This document shows positions 58,061 to 64,000 of a stretch of 64,000 bases of DNA, piece by piece. Positions within the stretch are counted from its first letter, which is position 1. Each line of letters starts with the position of its first letter. The DNA lies in the NCBI RefSeq assembly GCF_024519455.1, contig NZ_JALJRY010000018.1, forward strand, positions 109,864 to 173,863, in the 5' to 3' direction. The notes under the pieces were generated by a model. It made no database searches, was not told the DNA's origin, and worked only from the letters and a program-made list of their open reading frames with translations. Both the position numbers and the translations under genes were made by a program. The DNA comes from Streptomyces sp. STR69 (GTDB lineage: Bacteria > Actinomycetota > Actinomycetes > Streptomycetales > Streptomycetaceae).

Positions 58061-58210
58061 TTCAGGGGCGCGGGGAACTGCGCGACCAGCCCACCACCGG
58101 GCCGCGGGTAAGTACGAACCTGCGGGAGCGTCGTGGCCGGTCGCGCCCACGCGGCGGAGCCGCAAATCGACACAGCCCCGCGCCCCTTCACACAGCCCCG
58201 CGCCCCTTCA
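58061..58210. repeat. Streptomyces intergenic palindromic repeat with tandem 20-bp end
   Basis: The left arm (TTCAGGGGCGCGGGG, 58061-58075, then CGCGACC at 58081) is complementary to the right arm (GGTCGCG at 58139 and GCCCCGCGCCCC, given twice). The right end is an exact 20-bp duplication (58171-58190 and 58191-58210). A small GCGGC/GCCGC hairpin lies inside (58151-58163). I recognise this as a widely dispersed Streptomyces element. Its end supplies the stop codon of the MarR gene and it lies between convergent genes. Confidence 0.8.
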
Positions 58211-58705
58211 GGGCGCTCCACCGAACCGTGCTTCCCGGTACACCCTCCACCGCTCCATCATCGCCGCGATCTCCCCGTCGACGAACTCGAAGAACGCGAG
58301 GGTCTCGGCCATACGGCGCCCCGCCGGCGTATCCGCACCAAGGCTGGCAACCCCCTCGCTCAGAGCCGCCTCCCACCGCTTGAGGACAGCCTCGCGGTTG
58401 GTGAGCGCCTCGTACCACTGGTTGCCCTGAACCCGGTACCGCTCGCGCCGCGAACCCGGCTCGCGCTCCCGCGACACCATGTGCTGCTGCGCCAGATAAC
58501 GCACCCCACCGGACACCGCCGCCGGACTGATCCGCAGCTGCTCCCCCAGCTCGACGGAGGTCATCGCACCCTCGTCCGAGGAGAGCAGCGCGGCAAAGAT
58601 CCGGGCCGGCATCCGCTGCATCCCCGCCTCGACAAGCTGCGCCGCGAAGGACTCGACGAACTTCGACACGGACTCCGCGTCCCGCGCACCGGTTGTATCC
58701 GTCAT
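58208..58705 (-). CDS. MarR/GbsR-like regulator
   Basis: 165 residues, ATG at 58705. Winged helix at about 30-95: MPARIFAALLSSDEGAMTSVELGEQLRISPAAVSGGVRYLAQQHMVSREREPGSRRERYRV, then a C-terminal helical dimer part. Divergent from an ABC exporter with a palindromic site between, so it most likely represses that exporter. Confidence 0.9.
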   Translation of the reverse strand: MTDTTGARDAESVSKFVESFAAQLVEAGMQRMPARIFAALLSSDEGAMTSVELGEQLRISPAAVSGGVRYLAQQHMVSREREPGSRRERYRVQGNQWYEALTNREAVLKRWEAALSEGVASLGADTPAGRRMAETLAFFEFVDGEIAAMMERWRVYREARFGGAP

Positions 58706-58742
58706 GGCCCCACCCTACCCGCGCTTCATACACTTCCTTAAC

Positions 58743-58758
58743 TTCACAAATTTCTGAA
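58743..58758. promoter_or_regulatory. operator candidate between MarR-type and ABC genes
   Basis: TTCACAAATTTCTGAA is a 16-bp near-perfect palindrome (one mismatched pair), 20 bp before the ABC start and 38 bp before the regulator start. Confidence 0.55.
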
Positions 58759-58778
58759 CATAGCGTACGTTCGGCTCC

Positions 58779-59672
58779 ATGACGAAGGCAATCACCGTCT
58801 CCGGACTGCACAAGTCGTTCGGCAGGACACAAGCCCTCACAGGCCTCGACCTGGACGTCGAGACCGGCGAGGTGCACGGCTTCCTCGGCCCCAACGGCTC
58901 CGGCAAGTCCACGACCATCCGCGTCCTGCTCGGCCTGCTGCACGCCGACTCGGGCGCCGCCCAGCTCCTGGGCGGGAACCCCTGGACGGACGCCGTCGAA
59001 CTGCACCGCCGGGTCGCCTACGTCCCCGGCGACGTCACCCTCTGGCGCAACCTCTCCGGAGGCGAAGTCATCGATCTCTACGGCAGGTTGCGCGGCGGCC
59101 TCGACAAGTCCCGCCGCGCCGACCTGATCGACCGCTTCGAACTCGACCCCACCAAGAAGGGCCGCACGTACTCCAAGGGCAACCGCCAGAAGGTCGCCCT
59201 CGTCGCCGCGTTCGCCTCGGACGTCGACCTGCTGATCCTGGACGAACCGACCTCGGGCCTCGACCCACTCATGGAGGAGGTCTTCCAGCGCTGCGTGGAG
59301 GAGGAACGCGACCGGGGCCGGACGATCCTCCTCTCCTCCCACATCCTCAGCGAGGTCGAGGAGTTGTGCGACCGGGTGAGCATCATCCGCAAGGGCCGCA
59401 CGGTGGAGAGCGGTTCACTGGCCGACCTGCGCCACCTCACCCGAACCAGCGTGAGCGCCGAACTCACCGGCCCGCCCAACGGGTTGGCGTCCCTGCCCGG
59501 CGTGCACGACCTCGACGTACAAGGTCATCGCGTCCGCCTGCAGGTCGAAGCGGACCAACTCAACGCTGTACTAAGGTCGTTGACCGATTCGGGCGTACGG
59601 TCGCTCACCTCGAAGCCGCCGACGCTGGAGGAACTGTTCCTGCGCCACTACCAGGAGCAGGAGGCGGAATGA
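58779..59672 (+). CDS. ABC transporter ATP-binding protein
   Basis: 297 residues, ATG at 58779. Walker A GPNGSGKST, Q-loop region, a degenerate signature (SKGNRQKVAL in place of LSGGQ), Walker B LLILDEPTSGLD and the H-loop SSHILSEVEE; the C-terminal 80 residues are of the drug-exporter type. Coupled to the permease by a 4-bp overlap (ATGA). Confidence 0.94.
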   Translation: MTKAITVSGLHKSFGRTQALTGLDLDVETGEVHGFLGPNGSGKSTTIRVLLGLLHADSGAAQLLGGNPWTDAVELHRRVAYVPGDVTLWRNLSGGEVIDLYGRLRGGLDKSRRADLIDRFELDPTKKGRTYSKGNRQKVALVAAFASDVDLLILDEPTSGLDPLMEEVFQRCVEEERDRGRTILLSSHILSEVEELCDRVSIIRKGRTVESGSLADLRHLTRTSVSAELTGPPNGLASLPGVHDLDVQGHRVRLQVEADQLNAVLRSLTDSGVRSLTSKPPTLEELFLRHYQEQEAE

Positions 59673-61273
59673 CCACCGCCACGTTCCCCGCACGCACCGG
59701 CGCCTCGCGCCAACTGGCAGGCACCGGCGCCCTGTTGCGCTTCAACCTGCGCCGCGACCGGGTGGTGATCCCGTCCTGGGTCGCGGTGACGGCCCTGCTG
59801 GTCCTGTCACTCCCCAGCTCCCTGAAGAGCGTCTACTCCACCCCCGCCGAACGCGCCGACATCGCCCGCCAGATGCTCACGAACAGCTCGCTGCGCGCCA
59901 CCTACGGCCCGGTGTTCAGCGACTCCCTGGGCGGCCTCACCGCCTGGCGCATCGGCGGCTACGCCGCGATCCTCGCCGGAATCATGAGCCTGATCGTCGT
60001 CGTACGGCACACACGGGACGAGGAGGAGAGCGGCCGGCAGGAACTGGTCTCCTCGGCGATGGTGGGCCGCCGCGCACCCCTGACGGCAGCCCTGCTGACG
60101 GCGTTCGTCGCCAACTCCGCGCTGGCGCTGCTGATCACGGCCGGGATGGCCGGGCAGGGCACGGCCGGAGCCCTGGCGCTCGGCCTCGGCATCGGCGGAG
60201 TGGGCATGGTGTTCGCGACGCTCGCGGCGATCGTCGCGCAGTTCACCGACAGCGGGAGGCTGGCGAAGGGCCTGACCGGCGGCCTGGTGGGAACGGCGTT
60301 CGTACTCCGGGCGGCAGGAGACTCCACGACCAACAACGCTTCCTCCCCCCTGACTTGGCTCTCCCCTATCGGCTGGCTGGAGAACCTGCGCCCGTTCGCG
60401 TCCGAACGCTGGTGGGTACTGGGCCTGTTCGCGGCGGCGGCACTCCTACAAGGCTCCGTGGCCTACGAGTTGGCAGGCCGCCGGGACGTGGGAATGAGCT
60501 TCCTGCCTGCCCGCCCCGGACCCGCCCACGGCCGCCTCCGCACGGCGGGCGCCCTGGCCTGGCGCCTCCAACGGGGTGCCGTACTGGGCTGGAGCGTGGG
60601 CTTCCTCGCGGCCGGGGTCGCCTTCGGCGGCATCACCAAGGGCGTAGCGGACCTGGTCGGCGACAACGCCAAGACCCGCGAGATCATCGAGCGGATGGGC
60701 GGCCAGTCCGGCATCGAGGACGCGTTCCTGGCCACGATGGTCGGCATGTTCGGCATGCTGGCCGCGCTGTACGCGGTCTCGTCGGTCCTACGGCTGCACA
60801 GCGAGGAGACCGGCGGACGCGCCGAACCGATCCTGGCCAACGCGGTGGGCCGCCTGCGCTGGGCGGCCGGCCACCTGACGATCGCCTTCGCGGGCGCGGC
60901 CCTGATCATGCTCCTGAGCGGCCTCGGCCTGGCTCTCGGCTACGGCGCCGAGCCCGGCCCCCTGCTCGCCGCCACCCTGGTCCAGCTCCCGGCGATCTGG
61001 ACGTTGGGCGCCTTGGCGGTCCTGCTCCACGGACTCTCCCCCCGCCTGTCCCCGCTGTCCTGGGGCGCGGCCGGCCTCGCCCTTCTCCTCGGCTGGATCG
61101 GCCCGGCGCTGAACCTCCCCCAGGCGGTCCTGGACATCTCCCCCTTCGGCCACTTGCCGAAGCTGCCGGGGGGCGACATGGCGTGGGGGCCGGTGGTGAC
61201 CCTCACGGGAATCGCCGCCGCCCTGGCCGCCGTAGGACTGGCGGCTCTACGGCGACGCGACCTCACGGCCTGA
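59669..61273 (+). CDS. ABC-2 type exporter permease
   Basis: 534 residues, ATG at 59669. About twelve membrane segments in two halves, of the polyketide/antibiotic exporter (TipC/YhhJ-like) class; each half starts with a cytoplasmic RFNLRRDR / AWRLQRGA element and contains a large loop (ADIARQMLTNSSLRATYGP; TREIIERMGGQSGIEDAFL). Works with the ATPase before it, under likely MarR control. Confidence 0.9.
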   Translation: MTTATFPARTGASRQLAGTGALLRFNLRRDRVVIPSWVAVTALLVLSLPSSLKSVYSTPAERADIARQMLTNSSLRATYGPVFSDSLGGLTAWRIGGYAAILAGIMSLIVVVRHTRDEEESGRQELVSSAMVGRRAPLTAALLTAFVANSALALLITAGMAGQGTAGALALGLGIGGVGMVFATLAAIVAQFTDSGRLAKGLTGGLVGTAFVLRAAGDSTTNNASSPLTWLSPIGWLENLRPFASERWWVLGLFAAAALLQGSVAYELAGRRDVGMSFLPARPGPAHGRLRTAGALAWRLQRGAVLGWSVGFLAAGVAFGGITKGVADLVGDNAKTREIIERMGGQSGIEDAFLATMVGMFGMLAALYAVSSVLRLHSEETGGRAEPILANAVGRLRWAAGHLTIAFAGAALIMLLSGLGLALGYGAEPGPLLAATLVQLPAIWTLGALAVLLHGLSPRLSPLSWGAAGLALLLGWIGPALNLPQAVLDISPFGHLPKLPGGDMAWGPVVTLTGIAAALAAVGLAALRRRDLTA

Positions 61274-61323
61274 TCGCGCCGGGTACGGGAACCTCCGGCG
61301 CGGCGCACGCGTCCGTCCCCGAC

Positions 61324-61542
61324 ATGGGACAACGCGCGCAGGCCGCCGGAGGGTGCCTGACCGCCGCACTCGGCGCGGGCCTGGGACTGGCGGTGTGGTC
61401 GTACGACGTCCGGGGCCGCTTCGAGCGGTTCGAGGCCGGCCCCGACTGGAGCGTCCTGTACGCCGAGTTGCCGCTGGCGATCCTCGGCGGGGTCGCCGTC
61501 GCGCTCGCCGCCTGGGCGCTGGTCCACCGCCTCAGACCGTGA
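61324..61542 (+). CDS. small two-span membrane protein
   Basis: 72 residues from ATG 61324, no good ribosome site. Two hydrophobic segments (GGCLTAALGAGLGLAVWSY, LPLAILGGVAVALAAWALV) around a charged loop RGRFERFEAG. It follows the exporter permease and overlaps the convergent P450 by 11 bp. Function unknown; could be an accessory subunit. Confidence 0.6.
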   Translation: MGQRAQAAGGCLTAALGAGLGLAVWSYDVRGRFERFEAGPDWSVLYAELPLAILGGVAVALAAWALVHRLRP

Positions 61543-62734
61543 CGCGCAGCCCCTCCAGCCCCCGGATCACGAAGTTCGGTTTCCGTTCCGGCTCCGCGGC
61601 GAGACCCAGCGTCGGGGCCCGTTCCAGCAACGCGGCCATCGAGGCGGCCAGTTCGATACGGGCCAGGGGCGCGCCGATGCAGTAGTGGATGCCCGCGCTG
61701 AAGCTGATGTGCGGGTTGTCGGCGCGGCTCAGGTCGAGGCGCTCCGGGGCGGCGAAGACGTCCGGGTCATGGTTGGCGGAGCCGAAGAGCATCGCGATCT
61801 CCGCACCACGCGGGACGGTCGTACCGTCGATCTCGATCTCGTCCAGCACCCACCGCTCGAAGAGCTGGAGCGGGGTGTCGTAGCGCATCAACTCCTCGAC
61901 GGCGGACGGGATCAGGGAGTGGTCCGAGCGGAGCAATGCCAGCTGATCCGGGTTGCGGAACAGTGCCCACCAGCCGTTGACCGTGGCGTTCACCGTCGCC
62001 TCGTGGCCCGCGTTCAGCAGCAGTACGGCGGTGGAGATCATCTCCTGCTCGGTGAGCCGGTCGCCCTCGTCGTGCGCCGCGATGAGACCGGAGATGAGGT
62101 CGTCGCCGGGTTCCTTGCGGCGGGCGGCGATCAACTCGCGTAGATACGACGAGAATTCGAGCGACGCGCGGACCGCCTTCGCCGCCGTGTCCTCGCTCGG
62201 GCTCAGCTCGTACATCCCGCAGATGTCCGCCGACCAGGGACGCAGCGGGGCACGGTCCGACTCCGGGATGCCGAGCATCTCCGCGATCACCGCGACGGGG
62301 AGGGGTTCGGCCACGTCCGTGAGCAGGTCGCCGCCGCCCCGGGCCACGAGTCCGTCCACCAGCTCACCGGCCAACCGGCTCACATACGGCTTGAGCTGCT
62401 CGACCGTCCTCGGGGTGAACGCCTTCGACACCAGGCGCCGGATGCGCGTGTGGTCCGGCGGCTCCAGGTCCAGCATCCCGAAGTCGTTGAGGGTGTGGAA
62501 CGGCTCGTGCTCCGGCGGCGGTGCGGTGCGCCCGAAATCCTCGTGGGTGAACCGGTGCTGATACGTCCGCCCGAGCCGGCGGTCGCGCAGCAGCGCCGAC
62601 ACATCCGCGTGGCGCGGGACCAGCCACTGGTTCGTGGACTCGAAGTACTGCACACGGCCCCGGGCACGCAGCTCGGCGTAGGCGGGGTACGGGTCGGCGA
62701 GGAACGCCGGGTCCCAGGGATCGAAGACTGCCAT
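61532..62734 (-). CDS. cytochrome P450
   Basis: 400 residues, ATG at 62734. I-helix AGHEATVNATVNG, the ExxR motif EELMR and the heme loop FSAGIHYCIGAPLAR with proximal Cys352. Soluble bacterial P450 of normal length; it needs a ferredoxin and reductase, neither of which is adjacent. The substrate is unknown. Position beside a MarR-controlled exporter could mean joint detoxification, but it is on the other strand. Confidence 0.95.
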   Translation of the reverse strand: MAVFDPWDPAFLADPYPAYAELRARGRVQYFESTNQWLVPRHADVSALLRDRRLGRTYQHRFTHEDFGRTAPPPEHEPFHTLNDFGMLDLEPPDHTRIRRLVSKAFTPRTVEQLKPYVSRLAGELVDGLVARGGGDLLTDVAEPLPVAVIAEMLGIPESDRAPLRPWSADICGMYELSPSEDTAAKAVRASLEFSSYLRELIAARRKEPGDDLISGLIAAHDEGDRLTEQEMISTAVLLLNAGHEATVNATVNGWWALFRNPDQLALLRSDHSLIPSAVEELMRYDTPLQLFERWVLDEIEIDGTTVPRGAEIAMLFGSANHDPDVFAAPERLDLSRADNPHISFSAGIHYCIGAPLARIELAASMAALLERAPTLGLAAEPERKPNFVIRGLEGLRVTV

Positions 62735-62743
62735 GCACGGACG

Positions 62744-63076
62744 TTATGCCGACGATCCCCGTCCTGACCAGGGGGAATCGATATCACCGGCCTTGAGGCG
62801 CTCAACGAGGGCGGTGAAGGCGGGGTAGGGAAGGAGAGGGGGCCCGGGTGGACGGGTGGAGAGCTTGGAGTCGCGGACGGCTGTGCAAGTGGGGAGGGTG
62901 GCCGTTTCGACGCAGGTGTCGCCCCGGCCTCCACCGTCTCACCGACTCTGCGCCCACCACACGAACCCGGCAACCGCCGCACTTCCCAGGGCGGTACTCA
63001 CACCGCGGACGACCCCGAACAGAGCAGTCCGCCCAAGTCGTCGGACAGTACGCCCGTTTCGAGTCCTGTCGCTCAC
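62744..63076 (-). pseudogene. DUF397 gene interrupted by an in-frame TGA
   Basis: From GTG 63076 the minus-strand frame reads to WWAQSR, then TGA (62939-62941), then continues DGGGRGDTCVETATLPTC, VRDSKL, FTALVERLKAGDID to TAA at 62744-62746. The second part is an unmistakable DUF397 domain with high third-position GC. The stop lies where the family has KSSYS, one base change from a Ser or Arg codon. A true start may be internal (the GTG for STALGSA). The first part alone could also be read as a 45-residue membrane peptide. Confidence 0.7.
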
Positions 63077-63174
63077 GTGAACCCCCTGAGATGCCGAGCG
63101 GAAGCAGCGACGTCACGCTGCTTGTTGCCCATTCAGGGGCCGCAGGTGAGTTGGCACCACAGATGTCGTGACGG

Positions 63175-63241
63175 TCCGGATTCCGGACTTCTACACTCCA
63201 ACTTGGTCGGAAATTCCGACTCTGAGCGGAACTTCCGACTC
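63175..63241 (+). promoter_or_regulatory. cluster of GGAANTTCC / TCCGGA sites before the last regulator gene
   Basis: Two 15-bp direct repeats, CGGAAATTCCGACTC (63208-63222) and CGGAACTTCCGACTC (63227-63241), 19 bp apart, each with a palindromic core. A TCCGGATTCCGGA palindrome lies at 63175-63187. They end 24 bp before the ATG, ideally placed for autoregulation. Confidence 0.65.
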
Positions 63242-63265
63242 CAGGACGGTGGGGTGGAGCAACGC

Positions 63266-64000
63266 ATGGCGTCACCGACGATGAGAGTCTTCTCCGACCT
63301 ATGGGACGCCGCGCGCGCCCGTCAGACCACTGAGGGAAGCCGCGTGACTCTGCTCCGCGTGCAGAAATTGACCGGCGTACCGGTGGCCACCCTGAGCGAC
63401 TGGCGCACCGGCCATCACGCCCCGCGCGACGCCGACCGCTTCCTGGAGGTCGTACGCCTCCTGTGCCAGTGGGCCGAACTGCCCGCCCCCAATGTCCGCG
63501 AGTGGATCCAACTGGTCGAGCCGAGAAGCAACTCAGGCGCCCCCGCCAACCACCTCTCGGGCAATTCCACGGACAGCGCACTGTGGACCACTTCCATGGT
63601 CGGGCTGGCGGACCGGCTGTCGCTTGGCTTCTCCGCCCCACATGTGGAAGTCGACGCCCTGTGTCTGACCGGTCAGTCACTGTCCCTGGCCGCGGCCAGG
63701 CCCGTGCAGGACATACACGCCGGAAGAATTCGTCCCGAGAAGGTATCCCTCCGTGTGCTGGTGCCGAGCCGGGACATCGACCTGGCCTTCCCGGTCTCGG
63801 CGCAAGGAGATCATTCAGTCAGTGATCAGCTGCATCAACGATGGCTGATGCGACGCAACGCCCACGCACAATCGCTGAGAACCGCACTGGATTCACTCCG
63901 CGCCTCCCACGGCATCGACGTCGACGTGACATTCCGGGCCCTCCCCTTCACCCCCGTCGTAGAGCTCTATCTGATCAACGGATCCGAAGCACTCTTCTCC
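63266..64000 (+). CDS. HTH regulator, incomplete at the window edge
   Basis: At least 245 residues, ATG at 63266 with GGAG 7 nt upstream; no stop before the window ends. N-terminal HTH (LLRVQKLTGVPVATLSDWRTGHHAPRDADRFLEVVRLLCQWAEL). The C-terminal part (VEVDALCLTGQSLSLAAARPVQ ... VSLRVLVPSRDIDLAFPV ... VTFRALPFTPVVELYLINGSEALFS) resembles the ligand/HKD-like domain of a Streptomyces regulator family often labelled GntR-like. The neighbouring DUF397 remnant is on the opposite strand. Confidence 0.75.
   Translation, partial: MASPTMRVFSDLWDAARARQTTEGSRVTLLRVQKLTGVPVATLSDWRTGHHAPRDADRFLEVVRLLCQWAELPAPNVREWIQLVEPRSNSGAPANHLSGNSTDSALWTTSMVGLADRLSLGFSAPHVEVDALCLTGQSLSLAAARPVQDIHAGRIRPEKVSLRVLVPSRDIDLAFPVSAQGDHSVSDQLHQRWLMRRNAHAQSLRTALDSLRASHGIDVDVTFRALPFTPVVELYLINGSEALFS

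Noticed and set aside
62939..63076. 45-residue single-span membrane peptide as an independent gene
   Set aside because: Possible, but the frame continues past one stop codon into a clear DUF397 domain and has mixed codon bias, so a broken DUF397 gene explains it better.
1..64000. tRNA, rRNA, integrase, transposase or CRISPR array
   Set aside because: I looked for cloverleaf-like arms with CCA-type ends, transposase or integrase motifs and regular spaced repeats, and saw none that holds up by eye; a covariance search would be needed for short RNAs.

Overview
The window is high-GC actinobacterial DNA. It has GTG and TTG starts, very GC-rich third codon positions, XRE regulators paired with DUF397 proteins, a SigE-family ECF sigma factor, an orphan eutBC and a dispersed Streptomyces-type palindromic repeat. 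All of this points to the chromosome of a Streptomyces species. From memory, the order lysC-asd, recR-ybaB, purA matches the conserved core of sequenced Streptomyces; no database was consulted. I found no tRNA or rRNA gene, CRISPR array, transposase or integrase.

Layout. 0-2.9 kb: a DUF4232-like lipoprotein, a membrane-anchored HTH protein and a small helical protein. 2.9-10.9 kb: a leftward module of OB-fold membrane protein, flotillin (YqiK type) and a 1570-residue AAA+ ATPase, with an array of degenerate 14-bp repeats and a 15-bp perfect hairpin between its genes. 11.1-13.7 kb: a PucR-type regulator, a cold-shock gene with its small companion protein, and a MerR-like protein. 13.8-18.7 kb: an acetyltransferase-like protein, a two-gene UPF0718/TIGR03943 permease operon and a double-RCK NAD-binding membrane protein. 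18.8-30.2 kb: an S9 peptidase, SURF1, sigma factor plus membrane partner, the lysC-asd operon, a two-component system, a secreted SnoaL-like protein and a TauE/SafE transporter.

30.2-32.1 kb is an accessory patch with a deleted Uma2 gene and a winged-helix gene carrying a leader hairpin. 32.1-44.8 kb: DUF5063-recR-ybaB, a SLATT-like protein, a phosphate-type binding protein cut by a palindromic repeat, a Ser/Thr kinase split at a G10 tract, an aminotransferase, a GntR regulator fused by a 4-bp overlap to a large glycosyltransferase, and small proteins. 44.9-48.9 kb is a second accessory patch: a toxin-antitoxin pair with a palindromic operator, a second hairpin-led winged-helix gene paralogous to the first, an XRE-DUF397 pair and a TetR regulator. 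49-62.7 kb: a 5'-nucleotidase, purA, a DAGK-like protein, an intact Uma2 protein, eutBC with an APC permease, a MarR-controlled ABC exporter and a cytochrome P450. The right edge has a DUF397 gene broken by a stop codon and an XRE-type regulator that runs off the window.

The observation I rate highest is that the two paralogous winged-helix genes (30661-31755 and 45760-46563) each carry, 24-29 nt before the start codon, a hairpin with the same apical sequence (GGTGC, then CCAACACC). This suggests a shared cis-acting RNA. Other leads are the possibly phase-variable kinase, the flotillin module with its repeat array, and the probably leaderless toxin-antitoxin operon whose operator overlaps its -10 box.
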